DNA of 63,687 bases, from the IMG/VR virus record IMGVR_UViG_3300035034_001489, positions 1-63,687 of that record. The stretch is one strand, 5' to 3'. The notes under the pieces were generated by a model that did no database searches, was not told where the DNA came from, and saw nothing but the letters and a program-made list of their open reading frames with translations. Position 1 is the stretch's first letter; every line of letters begins with the position of its first letter. Source of the stretch: a virus. The position numbers were made by a program, and so were the translations under genes. This document shows positions 54,024 through 62,189 of the stretch, piece after piece.

Positions 54024-54191
54024 TGTTTTGTTTTTTCTTGAATTTTGAAGACTCCTACAACCATTCTCTTAGCTAAAACACCGGGGCAGCGGACCCGGAA
54101 AAAGCTTGTCCGATTTATTCGGCAAAGGGCGAACCCACTCTGAAACTCAGAGTCTTCTTCGGTATCTTGTCTTGAGCTAATATAAGCGTCA

Positions 54192-54234
54192 ATGAAAGAA
54201 AAGCCTCTCACGGAACGGATTCCGGGAGAGGCTT
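54192..54234 (-). terminator. rho-independent terminator (leftward)
   Basis: On the - strand, AAGCCTCTC and GAGAGGCTT form the stem, with GGAA/TTCC continuing inside, followed by TTTCTTTC. It follows the 96-aa gene by 22 bp. It divides the tail and adhesin operon from the packaging operon. Confidence 0.8.
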
Positions 54235-54255
54235 ATTCCCCCTTAGAAGCTGGGT

Positions 54256-54546
54256 TTAGGAGAACTTTTTAAGGGTTTCGGCGGCTTGCTGTTCCGACTT
54301 GGCTGTCAGCGCGTCTTTGACAGAACGACGGGTGACAGAAACTTTGACTGAGTCAGATCCGAGCATCTCGATCAGATCTTTTGCCGACAGCATTTGATGC
54401 CCTCGGAAGTTACTTCTCTCGGTGTCTTCCGCTTTCTTTGCTGGAGCCTCCGGTTTGACCTCTTTTGAGGGGGTGTCTTTTGGAAGGGTGACGTTGCGGG
54501 CTTCTTTCTTAGCAGCTTGCTTTTTTGGAGTTTTCTTTCCGGCCAT
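54256..54546 (-). CDS. basic Lys/Ala-rich protein, 96 aa
   Basis: The product has 96 residues with an A-rich leader. The N-terminal 40 are Lys/Ala/Pro-rich (GKKTPKKQAAKKEARN), similar to histone-like tails. The C-terminal half is helical (SAKDLIEMLGSD). It could be a nucleic-acid-binding protein packed with DNA. That is inferred only from composition. Confidence 0.55.
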   Translation of the reverse strand: MAGKKTPKKQAAKKEARNVTLPKDTPSKEVKPEAPAKKAEDTERSNFRGHQMLSAKDLIEMLGSDSVKVSVTRRSVKDALTAKSEQQAAETLKKFS

Positions 54547-54623
54547 TGATTTGGTTTGTTTTGTTTAAAGACCCGTTATCGGGTTGAGGACAAAACTAGC
54601 TACCAACTCTCTAAGGTCAACCA

Positions 54624-54968
54624 CTAATCGACATTTTCCCCAAACCAACACTCAGCAGGTCGATTAGCTGCTTGATCAGGATTGTCCTTATGAGGCTCTT
54701 CTTCTTTCGAAGGAATGATCATTAAGAGAGCGCACCCACACACGCTGCAAGCATAGTCCTTAACTTTTGGGTCAACTCTGTTCTTATTCGCAAACATCCC
54801 AGCTACCCGTGAAATCTGAGAACCCACCATTCCCCTTGTGATCTTTTTTCTTTTCGGGCATTTCAAACAAGTCCGGGTTCTCGAAAGAACTTGATCGGGG
54901 CTTGCTGTGTCCCCCCCCACACCTTCTTTGAAAGCTCTCAAAAAATCTGTTACCCCTTTCTGATTCAT
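54624..54968 (-). CDS. small zinc-ribbon phage protein
   Basis: The product has 114 residues from ATG 54968, which overlaps the preceding TGA (ATGA). Two Cys pairs, CLKC and CSVCGC, separated by about 38 residues suggest one zinc ribbon. The tail is Pro/Asp-rich and ends with CWFGENVD. Such ribbons occur in uncharacterised phage proteins of this size. No enzymatic motif is seen. Confidence 0.6.
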   Translation of the reverse strand: MNQKGVTDFLRAFKEGVGGDTASPDQVLSRTRTCLKCPKRKKITRGMVGSQISRVAGMFANKNRVDPKVKDYACSVCGCALLMIIPSKEEEPHKDNPDQAANRPAECWFGENVD

Positions 54969-55324
54969 GACGGAAGGAATCTGCGACGAAGCCACTTCTG
55001 GAACCAAGTGGGTAGAGTATCGTATGCACCCAGCATGAACAAATAGAGCCACCGTCGCCTTGCTGGCACTCCATCTTCGATCATTTTCGAATTGAAAAGT
55101 CTTCGACACTGATGGAGGTCGAGGCCGTGTTGCTGCCTGTTGTCCACGAGCCAGTCGTGGAGGGCTCCGGCTGCATCTGCTCTTGGGTCTTTAATGATGA
55201 AAGAAACACCATCCGTCTGGTAGCCCTTATTGATCAAGAACCCCGAACAGACCCAGTCTTCCACCAAGACACGACACCCCAGTGATGGGACGTAGCGTGT
55301 CGCTGGTGAGGGGTGATGCTTCAT
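54965..55324 (-). CDS. DUF1353-like protein
   Basis: The product has 119 residues with an A-rich leader. GYQTDGVSFIIKDP and AAGALHDWLVDNR, then CRRLFNSKMIEDGV, follow the DUF1353 pattern (an F/Y-x-T-D-G-S/V loop, A-x-x-x-H-D-W/Y, and a later D/x-x-F). DUF1353 proteins are small phage proteins of unknown function, sometimes encoded with lysis genes. The C-terminus is Arg/Leu-rich. Confidence 0.6.
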   Translation of the reverse strand: MKHHPSPATRYVPSLGCRVLVEDWVCSGFLINKGYQTDGVSFIIKDPRADAAGALHDWLVDNRQQHGLDLHQCRRLFNSKMIEDGVPARRRWLYLFMLGAYDTLPTWFQKWLRRRFLPS

Positions 55325-55363
55325 TGTTTTGGTTTACCTAACCGTAGGTCAACCCCCCTAGGA

Positions 55364-55813
55364 CTAAGGGCTTTCGGCAGGCATGGGGGGAAGATCCTCC
55401 GGCTTTAAAAGATCATCAAACACAGGGATTAACTCGGACATCTTGAGGTAGTCCTGCCCGTCACTCATCTCGATGAATGTCCGGTCACCGACAACGTGAG
55501 GTGTGCGCCACTCGGCCCATGTTTTGACGGTCTCAACCTCGTTTTCATCGATTGAGGTGCGGTTCTTGATACCGACTGTTACCTCAGTGGTTGTGTCAAC
55601 CTCAATCCAGAGTGGGTAATTGGTGACCTCTCCACCTACGGAGATGATAAACTTGGCAACGTCGAGGATGAGTTTGTCTGCACCTACGTAGTAGTGGACG
55701 TTTGGACCTTCCGCTTCAATACGCGCCCCTTTGATTGCCGCGTTCGTGGCAAGCTGCTGCGCTTGTGTGTTGGAGTCCATGAGAGACTGAGGGAGGATGA
55801 TTTTTGTTGTCAT
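55364..55813 (-). CDS. hypothetical virion-cluster protein, 149 aa
   Basis: The product has 149 residues. Beta-rich segments (WIEVDTTTEVTVGIKNRTS) and an acidic, Pro-rich C-terminus (EDLPPMPAESP) stand out. It lies 4 bp after the adhesin gene. It is possibly a chaperone or a minor fibre component for the adhesin. No motif is recognised. Confidence 0.55.
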   Translation of the reverse strand: MTTKIILPQSLMDSNTQAQQLATNAAIKGARIEAEGPNVHYYVGADKLILDVAKFIISVGGEVTNYPLWIEVDTTTEVTVGIKNRTSIDENEVETVKTWAEWRTPHVVGDRTFIEMSDGQDYLKMSELIPVFDDLLKPEDLPPMPAESP

Positions 55814-55817
55814 GATT

Positions 55818-58742
55818 TTATTGGGTTACTCCGTTGATTTTAATGGCCCACGGTGAGCCGTAGCCCTTGAGAGTTGTAATTGCGGTTGTCGTTGCCCCAG
55901 TCAATCCCGCCCCGTTATAGTCGATGGTAATTTCGTTCCCCGATGCTGGCCCCTCTACACCACTGGCGGCGATGCTGACAAGGATGTTCTCGACGGCGGT
56001 GGGTGTGAGTCCGGTGTTATTCCCCCATGATTCGAGGAAGCAGTTGGTTGCTGGTGTTGCGGACCAACTATCAAACAATCCCGCTGTCCATGATGTGAGG
56101 TTGTTGTCACTCCATGCGAAGCGACAGGTAGTAACACCAGCGGGTATCTCAGTGTTCCATGATGTGAGATTATTACCAGACCATGCAGTGGAGCAGTCAG
56201 TCAGTCCAGCAGGTAATTCCACAGTCCACGATGTGAGGCTGTTAAAACGCCATGCGTTGGAGCAGCTAGTCAGTCCAGCAGGTAATTCCACAGTCCATGA
56301 TGTGAGATCATTGTTATACCATGCATGTGAGCAGTCAGTCAGTCCAGCAGGTAGATCGACTGCCCATGATGTGAGGTTGTTATCACGCCATGCAGAGGAG
56401 CAGGTAGTCAGGCTAGTTGGTAGCGCGATAGTCCATGATGTGAGGCTGTTACCAAGCCATGCGAGGCGACAGGTAGTCAGGCTAGCAGGTAGATCGACTG
56501 TCCATGAGGTGAGGTTGTTGTCATTCCATGCAAAGGAGCAGTCAGTCAGTCCAGCAGGGAGAGCTACCGTCCACGCTGTGAGGTCGTTGGCATACCATGC
56601 GTAGGAGCAGTTAGTCAGACTCGCAGGTAGCGCGACTGTCCACGCTGTGATGTCGTTGTCACGCCACGCAGCGGCGCAGGTAGTCACCCCCGTCATGTCA
56701 ACCACTGGGAATGAGTTCATTTCATCATCTCTCCACGCTTCCGTCCAGTCCGTGCCTAGTAGTGAGACTTGATACTCGACGCCTTTGAGATACTGCACGA
56801 TGGATTCATCAGGCACTAGACCCACCGCGAATAGACGTGTCCATTCTCCCGGCGCGATAAACATTGGGTTAATGACGAGGTCGCCGGGGGCATAGGCGTC
56901 AGGCACCGTGAGTTTCGTCACCCCATCGGCCTTGTAGATGTTACTCAGTATAGGCGGGATGCCGCCGTTCTCTGCTACGTTGAGGTAGTCAATGACGCCC
57001 TCGAAGTCGTTGTGGGTTGGTGATGGTGGGTGGTCCAGTTCTTTTGTGTAACCGGACGCAGGGGTGATACTTAGTGGGTTGCCGTCCGAGCCGTATGGGA
57101 CTCTGATGTCGTCAAGAGTAGCGTGCTCGTATAGTGTAAACCCATCCCTGAAATTTTTGGCATACACGTCCTGCGTCCCAGCCCAAAACGGGGTGAGGGT
57201 TGCGTTGGTAATCGTGCCGTGGTTGCCGTTGGCTATGTCGTGGACGGTAGATCCTGCGCCCTCTGAAAAAGGGAAGCTGTGTTGGGTAACTCCTGCCTTA
57301 ACTATACTTACCCCCCAGATTTGACCATCGAATGTTCCCCACGACGTTGCTTGTCCACGAGACAACCCTACACTGTCCAAGGTAATTGTTCCTGACACTG
57401 TCTGAGAATCTACCACCACGCCGTCCACTGTGAGGGTTACTCCAGTTCCGACTCTCACCACTTTAACCTCATAATCTGTATCTACTACGAAAGTGAAGCC
57501 TGAGAATCTGACTTCCGTGTTTGAATCATCCCAGACTGAAAGATACCCTAATACATTGAGTGCAATTCGTGCAAATCCTCCTGGAGCGTTATTTGCCAAG
57601 ATGTGACGTTCCGTTACATCATCTCCATTTATTGAGAAATTAATCTCGAAGTCTGCATCTAGTGCGACACTTGTGAATTTCACTCCATCGTTAGTACCAT
57701 CAAAAGTTCCGCACGCATTGCCTCGTGGAATGGCGATGAGTTTGGCGAGGCCGTTGTATTGGAGCGGGTTGCCGAGAACGTCCTTAGCTATGTCGCTCTC
57801 GTCGCGAGGGATGAACACGCCTACCACTGCTCCGTTTGATCCATCTCCCTCGGTATACCCCACCTGATTCTGATAACTATAAACATCCTGCTCCGCGTGG
57901 AAACTGGAGAGCGTGGCGTTTTGGATGGCCCCATGGTTACCATTGCCAGATGAGTCATAGGCGACAAGCCCAACCCGATCATCCATCTTGAGTTGAAGCT
58001 CTAGGTCTTCAACCGTTGGATCGGTTCCGGCATCACCATGCGTGAGGAGATAGAGTCGTTCATCCGCAGTAAGCACTCGACCATAAACCCTGCCGTCCCA
58101 CATCTTACCCTCCATCGAACCGCCTCCGCCATTGCTGCCCCCGCCAAATGTGAGGTTGACGCCCGGAGGAACCTTCGTGGTGTCCGAGACTGTTACTTCC
58201 AGCACCCCGTTGACATACAGATTAAGAACGGAGCCGGTTGAGGTGACAACCACGTGTGTATCCTCCCCTAAAGTCACCTGTGATCCCGCACCAAAAGTGG
58301 TGTCCGCCTGTAGACGCCACGTCCCGTCATTGTTGATCCATGCGAGAACCCCCTTGGCGCTAGCCCACTCCTCAAAGATAACCCGATAAGCCAACTTATG
58401 GGTAGGGTTCATCCACAATGACACCGTGAACGCGACCATCGCGGGGAGGTTCACATCTGGAACATCCACATAATCAGCGACCCCGTCGAACTCATAGCAC
58501 CGCCCCGGCTGCAACGGTCGCTCCTCATCACCGATGGACGAGAGTAAGGTGCCGTCTGCGCGTGGACCGGTCTGGAAGTGGGAGACAATCCCTAATCCTT
58601 CGAGGGGAGGGAGGGAGCCTACATAACCGGGAGAAAGCCCCCAAACAGGGTAATGCGAAACACGCTCATAGGGACTCAATGAGTTGCCCAAAGATGAGGT
58701 GGTTCCTGAGCCCCAAACAGGGGATCTGTGAGTAGGTCGCAT
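55818..58742 (-). CDS. LamG-domain adhesin with 23-residue Trp/Cys repeats
   Basis: The product has 974 residues from ATG 58742, which overlaps the previous TAA (TAATG). Residues about 82-238 are a LamG/concanavalin A-like domain (CYEFDGVADYVDVP at its start, DGRVYGRVLTADER near its end), and a second lies at about 325-470. Residues about 684-891 hold nine 23-residue repeats of the form TxCSxAWxxNxLTSWTVxLP, a leucine-rich-repeat-like solenoid. It is probably a receptor-binding tail protein on the virion surface. The repeats could allow rapid variation. Confidence 0.75.
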   Translation of the reverse strand: MRPTHRSPVWGSGTTSSLGNSLSPYERVSHYPVWGLSPGYVGSLPPLEGLGIVSHFQTGPRADGTLLSSIGDEERPLQPGRCYEFDGVADYVDVPDVNLPAMVAFTVSLWMNPTHKLAYRVIFEEWASAKGVLAWINNDGTWRLQADTTFGAGSQVTLGEDTHVVVTSTGSVLNLYVNGVLEVTVSDTTKVPPGVNLTFGGGSNGGGGSMEGKMWDGRVYGRVLTADERLYLLTHGDAGTDPTVEDLELQLKMDDRVGLVAYDSSGNGNHGAIQNATLSSFHAEQDVYSYQNQVGYTEGDGSNGAVVGVFIPRDESDIAKDVLGNPLQYNGLAKLIAIPRGNACGTFDGTNDGVKFTSVALDADFEINFSINGDDVTERHILANNAPGGFARIALNVLGYLSVWDDSNTEVRFSGFTFVVDTDYEVKVVRVGTGVTLTVDGVVVDSQTVSGTITLDSVGLSRGQATSWGTFDGQIWGVSIVKAGVTQHSFPFSEGAGSTVHDIANGNHGTITNATLTPFWAGTQDVYAKNFRDGFTLYEHATLDDIRVPYGSDGNPLSITPASGYTKELDHPPSPTHNDFEGVIDYLNVAENGGIPPILSNIYKADGVTKLTVPDAYAPGDLVINPMFIAPGEWTRLFAVGLVPDESIVQYLKGVEYQVSLLGTDWTEAWRDDEMNSFPVVDMTGVTTCAAAWRDNDITAWTVALPASLTNCSYAWYANDLTAWTVALPAGLTDCSFAWNDNNLTSWTVDLPASLTTCRLAWLGNSLTSWTIALPTSLTTCSSAWRDNNLTSWAVDLPAGLTDCSHAWYNNDLTSWTVELPAGLTSCSNAWRFNSLTSWTVELPAGLTDCSTAWSGNNLTSWNTEIPAGVTTCRFAWSDNNLTSWTAGLFDSWSATPATNCFLESWGNNTGLTPTAVENILVSIAASGVEGPASGNEITIDYNGAGLTGATTTAITTLKGYGSPWAIKINGVTQ
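56068..56690 (-). repeat. 69-bp tandem repeats encoding the adhesin solenoid
   Basis: Nine imperfect 69-bp units are in frame. Identical blocks of 15-20 bases recur, such as CCATGATGTGAG and CAGTCAGTCCAGCAGG. The mix of identical and divergent blocks suggests repeated recombination between units. Confidence 0.85.
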
Positions 58743-59035
58743 TAGACTGAGTATGGGACGTTCGTTCCACCGAAAGTGACGCTCACACCTGAAGGGGCTC
58801 CGCTCCACTCGATGCGAAACTCAATGCCCTTTGGGAGATAAACCGCTTTGGCCGCTTTGGCCGTGAAAGTGTAAGTCGCATCCTCAAACCATCCCGAGTC
58901 CATGTCGGGTCTTGTGACGAGTTTTGCAGTCTGTCCATTGAAATTTCCTTCAAAATAAATGATCGAATCAATCCCTTGAGAGATGAGAGTTTGAGAAGGT
59001 TTAGAAGAAGTGTGATTGGATTGGAGACGGAGCAT
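58742..59035 (-). CDS. hypothetical tail-cluster protein, 97 aa
   Basis: The product has 97 residues, beta-rich in its second half (RIEWSGAPSGVSVTFGGTN). The stop overlaps the adhesin start. Small beta-proteins next to fibres are often fibre-tip or trimerisation partners, but no motif is recognised. The upstream stretch carries a duplicated fragment of another gene in this cluster. Confidence 0.55.
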   Translation of the reverse strand: MLRLQSNHTSSKPSQTLISQGIDSIIYFEGNFNGQTAKLVTRPDMDSGWFEDATYTFTAKAAKAVYLPKGIEFRIEWSGAPSGVSVTFGGTNVPYSV

Positions 59036-59064
59036 GAACTTAGGGGTTTAATTAGAGAGTTTAT

Positions 59065-59145
59065 TAGAGCTGTCGAAACTTGAACCAACGAGTGTCCTGA
59101 GTCACGAAGGCCCTGAAGCCGATAACAGAGCCGGGAAGAACATGG
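59065..59145 (-). pseudogene. C-terminal remnant of the 59992 tail gene
   Basis: These 81 bases match 60137-60217 with three differences. Translated on the - strand they give VLPGSVIGFRAFVTQDTRWF and KFRQL, then a stop. The intact gene reads VLPGSVTDFRAFVTQDTRWF. The fragment has no start and lies between two genes, so it is a duplicated and decaying piece. Confidence 0.75.
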
Positions 59146-59146
59146 T

Positions 59147-59485
59147 CTATTCTGGTTCGGCGGCTTTGAGTGCTGCCAGCCTCGCCGCTTCTTTGGCCGC
59201 GATCCACGCTCGTAGTGACTCAACCGATGCGAAAATAGCCTCCATTGCTGTCTGCAATTCTGGCACTTCACCGATGGCTTCCCATAGGTCGGATGTTTCG
59301 ATAGCTACCATGTCCTCGCCTGATCCAATCTCACCAGTGTCCCCGTTAAACGGGACAGTTTCGATCTTAACTTTGCCGCTCTTGGTCGATGGAGCGGAGA
59401 CAATGATGTTTGTGATCCAGAGATGCGGGAATGTTTTTTCCGCGACTGCTGGTTTTGTGATGGTGGTGGTGTTTAGTAAGGGCAT
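59147..59485 (-). CDS. hypothetical tail-cluster protein, 112 aa
   Basis: The product has 112 residues. A beta-rich N-terminal half (PHLWITNIIVSAPS) is followed by a Glu/Ala-rich helix (about 75-112). The A/E-rich helical tail could trimerise. It stands just before the duplicated gene fragment. No family is recognised. Confidence 0.55.
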   Translation of the reverse strand: MPLLNTTTITKPAVAEKTFPHLWITNIIVSAPSTKSGKVKIETVPFNGDTGEIGSGEDMVAIETSDLWEAIGEVPELQTAMEAIFASVESLRAWIAAKEAARLAALKAAEPE

Positions 59486-59505
59486 ATTTTTGTTAGTTAG
59501 AGTTG

Positions 59506-59988
59506 TTACGAAATGATTGCGCGATCAGTTGAGCGTCTCCAGTCCGATCCGTCATAGGTTGCCATGACCGCTCCGCCTGTCTCGTCGGTTACGTAGACGG
59601 ATGATCCCGCGACCATGCCCGTTAGAGCGTTGGTTTCGACGACGGTTTTTGATGCGGAGTTGATGACGCCGGATGCGGTGAGGTCGCCACCCGCCACCAA
59701 ACCCCCGTCAACCTCAACGTCACGCACAACGCCCGTGCCTGTCGCGGCTGTTCGTATCAAAAAGTTACCATCTGATTGCTGTTTAAAATTGATCGACTCT
59801 GAATTTCCAAGCCCGTCATCAAAACCCAAGATCGTCAGCCCCGCCGAGCCCGTCAAATTAGCATCCGCGAACTCCACAGAGTCAGTCGTCCCCAACCCTG
59901 ACGCCGTGGCGATGGTTGATTTCTGCGTGTCGGTCAGTGTCTCGCCTGTGATGAGGTTCCAGCCTGCCTCTATTAAATTTTTGTCCAT
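59506..59988 (-). CDS. tail-fibre-like protein, 160 aa
   Basis: The product has 160 residues. A short N-terminal helix precedes a Gly/Thr/Ser/Asp-rich beta body (TILGFDDGLGNSESINFKQQ) and a C-terminal VYVTDETGGAVMATYDGSDW, a fold and composition typical of fibre repeats and of base-plate or carbohydrate-binding tips. It is probably a minor tail fibre. No enzymatic motif is seen. Confidence 0.6.
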   Translation of the reverse strand: MDKNLIEAGWNLITGETLTDTQKSTIATASGLGTTDSVEFADANLTGSAGLTILGFDDGLGNSESINFKQQSDGNFLIRTAATGTGVVRDVEVDGGLVAGGDLTASGVINSASKTVVETNALTGMVAGSSVYVTDETGGAVMATYDGSDWRRSTDRAIIS

Positions 59989-59991
59989 AAG

Positions 59992-60969
59992 TTATGAGGG
60001 TTCCACGTTGTATTTTGTGCCGTCTGGTGAGACGAGGTTGATCGTTGTTGAGTTAGAGAGGGGGCGGATGAGGCGGTTGCCGTTGGTGGGGTGGCGGAGG
60101 GAATTAGTGGTTGGGTTGACAGCAACCGCCCCCCAATAGAGCTGTCGAAACTTGAACCAACGAGTGTCCTGAGTCACGAAGGCCCTGAAGTCGGTAACAG
60201 AGCCGGGAAGAACGTGGAATGTTTGGGGGAGGTATTCTTCTGAACGGTTTAGAGGTTTTTCAATGTGAAAAGATCCATCGAAATGATTTGAATTTACGGT
60301 TTCAAACTCAGCCGTGGGGGAAGTGGTTGGCGGGAGGTTTGCTTCTCCGGGTCTTTCAGGAAAAGAGACAAAGCCACCAACCTCTGCCAAGATTGATAGT
60401 TGAGCATGTCTGGGGGCTGTCACTTCGACAGTCTTCCCCCCTGGAATCGTTTCGGCTGTCGCAATACTGCCAACCACTGTTTGAGTCGTGAGCTGTTCCT
60501 GGGCTTCAACAAACCCAATCTTAACAGGGGGACGAGCGGGGTCTCCAGGGTTGGCGAGGGGACGGGGGTCTTCTACGACCAAGAATTCGGTCGAACTTGT
60601 TTGAACCATTCGAATTCGGATGGAAGGCTGCAACCCGTCTTGAGCAACTTGGACCCGCTCCAGTGAAATCTCAATGTCAGCTAGGTTCTGAACATGCAAA
60701 GCAATCTCACTTGATACCTGCTGAACACTTTTTCCTTCGGTTGAAATGGAGAAGAGAACAAACTCTTCAACGGGGTCTTGGGTGATGTCTTCGGCCTTGA
60801 ACTCGACAAGGCCCCCTTCGTCCCAAACCCATGGAGCAACCAGGATCTCTTGTCCCTGACGATTGTCAATGCGAAGAGAACGTGAGAGGAGACTCGGACT
60901 TGTCGAGTTCGTTACTGGGTCGCTCATGGCTGTTTGAAGGATTGAGATGAAAAAGGCTACGAGGCGCAT
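59992..60969 (-). CDS. secreted-looking tail protein, 325 aa
   Basis: The product has 325 residues from ATG 60969, which follows GGAG at a 7-base spacing. The start MRLVAFFISILQTAMS resembles a signal or membrane-inserting N-terminus. An alternative ATG at 61029 also follows a GGAG in the duplicated 27-bp element and would give 345 residues. The body is beta-rich (GGKTVEVTAPRHAQLSILAE). It sits among tail genes. A fragment of its 3' half is duplicated at 59065. Confidence 0.6.
   Translation of the reverse strand: MRLVAFFISILQTAMSDPVTNSTSPSLLSRSLRIDNRQGQEILVAPWVWDEGGLVEFKAEDITQDPVEEFVLFSISTEGKSVQQVSSEIALHVQNLADIEISLERVQVAQDGLQPSIRIRMVQTSSTEFLVVEDPRPLANPGDPARPPVKIGFVEAQEQLTTQTVVGSIATAETIPGGKTVEVTAPRHAQLSILAEVGGFVSFPERPGEANLPPTTSPTAEFETVNSNHFDGSFHIEKPLNRSEEYLPQTFHVLPGSVTDFRAFVTQDTRWFKFRQLYWGAVAVNPTTNSLRHPTNGNRLIRPLSNSTTINLVSPDGTKYNVEPS
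60137..60217 (-). repeat. 81-bp source copy of the duplicated tail-gene segment
   Basis: This is an internal part of the 59992 gene, matching 59065-59145 with three differences in 81 bases. The copies lie about 1.07 kb apart in direct orientation. Recombination between them would delete the two genes in between. Confidence 0.85.
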
Positions 60970-60971
60970 CA

Positions 60972-61059
60972 GGTTACTCCGAACCGGAGTTGGCATCACG
61001 CAGGTAGTCGCTGCTGTTGCTAAATCCATTGCGGTTACTCCGAACCGGAGTTGGCATCA
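60972..61059. repeat. 27-bp direct repeat (60972-60998 and 61033-61059)
   Basis: Two identical 27-bp copies (GGTTACTCCGAACCGGAGTT...) occur. On the - strand, one copy holds the stop of the peptidase-like gene plus an SD for the ATG at 61029, and the other holds the SD for the ATG at 60969. ACTCC/GGAGT can form a hairpin that would hide the SD. Confidence 0.85.
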
Positions 61060-61847
61060 GCCCCCTCAGCAGGGTCCTGGTCTGGGGTCTCGATTTCGTC
61101 CCCTTGGGAGCCTTCGGGGGAATTGTCCGGGTCCGTAGATCCCGAGCCATCGTTTCCCGTCGCTGGGTCCTGAATGATCGGGACGACGTTCCCTTCCTTA
61201 GAAGCGGGGGCTGGCTCTGCGAGATCTTCGACAGGCACTTCACCGGTGGCGAGAGACCACTCATCTCCAGTGAACGTAAGACGCTTCCCACGCTCGATAA
61301 TTGAGGCTCTGTTCCCGGCCACAGATGCCCGGAGAGTGTCCCCTTTGTTGATTCCAACAGCGACGAGATCGGCGCGACCGACATTGACTTTGATCTTCTT
61401 ACGTTGTGCCATAGGCTCGGAATCTACACGTCCCACCATGTTATGCCAAGTTTTATTTTCCGAGCTAAAAGGCTCTCCAGACCACACTAAAGCAAGTGCA
61501 TGCTTGACAACCCATCCCGTGAGGTATGCGAAAAACTCCTCAGCCTTGTAGCTGGGTTTAATCCCAATGTATTCGCCAACGTAGAAGGAGGCATGGAGAG
61601 CTTCGTGTGCGAGGGTCGCGACCCAGGAGGCAGCATGGGGTGGTTCCCTCATCCAGATCCCGACGTAGGGGCCTCCACCCATGTTGAGGCAGATGCCCCG
61701 GCTGTCACCAATCTCAAAGCTCGCGGAAGAAGGCGGGTCGTGGCCCTCGTCTCGGAGTCTTTCGAAGATCTCTTCTCCTGACCAATCTCCGAAGAAAAAA
61801 TAAAATCCAAATTCGTATAAGTCGCATCGTATCTTGTAGAAGTCCAT
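61035..61847 (-). CDS. HEALH metallopeptidase-like protein with acidic tail
   Basis: The product has 270 residues. LAHEALHASFYV (HEALH at 81-85) and AEEFFAYLTGW (Glu at 103-104) form a zincin-like pattern with two His ligands and a downstream Glu, as in small phage proteins resembling ImmA or minigluzincins. Residues from about 146 form a second beta-rich module (IKVNVGRADLVAVGINKG), then a Pro/Glu/Asp-rich disordered tail. Substrate and activity are unknown. The second module may be independently translated (Met at 61412). Confidence 0.6.
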   Translation of the reverse strand: MDFYKIRCDLYEFGFYFFFGDWSGEEIFERLRDEGHDPPSSASFEIGDSRGICLNMGGGPYVGIWMREPPHAASWVATLAHEALHASFYVGEYIGIKPSYKAEEFFAYLTGWVVKHALALVWSGEPFSSENKTWHNMVGRVDSEPMAQRKKIKVNVGRADLVAVGINKGDTLRASVAGNRASIIERGKRLTFTGDEWSLATGEVPVEDLAEPAPASKEGNVVPIIQDPATGNDGSGSTDPDNSPEGSQGDEIETPDQDPAEGADANSGSE

Positions 61848-61848
61848 T

Positions 61849-62046
61849 CTATTTAAGAAACTCAGTGAAAGCTTCGTTCAGATCAATTCGCTTGCCTCGA
61901 TAATCGCAAAGACCACATTTTAGGTGGAAGTTTGCTTCGAGTGGTGACTTCTCTTTGTCAAAATAGAGTTCAGGTAGCAAGTGATCTTTGAAACACTTGG
62001 GACAATTAAGAACATTCTTCTTTGGTGGTTTTGTTAGGTCAGGCAT
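61849..62046 (-). CDS. small zinc-ribbon protein, 65 aa
   Basis: The product has 65 residues from ATG 62046. An in-frame ATG at 62085 would add 13. CPKC and CGLC pairs form one zinc ribbon, as in phage transcription or structural small proteins. The shorter start is preferred because it follows a possible upstream peptide by 4 bases. Confidence 0.5.
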   Translation of the reverse strand: MPDLTKPPKKNVLNCPKCFKDHLLPELYFDKEKSPLEANFHLKCGLCDYRGKRIDLNEAFTEFLK

Positions 62047-62050
62047 TGGT

Positions 62051-62158
62051 TCATTGCTTGTTCGATTTCTTCGAGAGCTTTCCACACTCCTTTTTTCGAT
62101 AGAGAAATTCGCAACGGCTGAGGTAAAGGCACTTTTCTTTTAGGCTTATTCGTATCAT
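62051..62158 (-). CDS. possible 35-residue basic peptide
   Basis: The frame from ATG 62158 to a stop at 62051 encodes 35 residues (MIRISLKEKCLYLSRCEFLY...KKSNKQ), basic and with two Cys. It fills the gap between the methyltransferase and zinc-ribbon genes. No SD is clear. It is a plausible but unproven gene. Confidence 0.3.
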   Translation of the reverse strand: MIRISLKEKCLYLSRCEFLYRKKECGKLSKKSNKQ

Positions 62159-62189
62159 TTGTTCGTTTTCTTTAAGAGATTCTTTTGAG

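Noticed and set aside
56068-56690. Regular 69-bp repeats that could suggest a CRISPR array
   Set aside because: They are in-frame imperfect coding repeats of an adhesin, with no spacer/repeat alternation and no cas genes.
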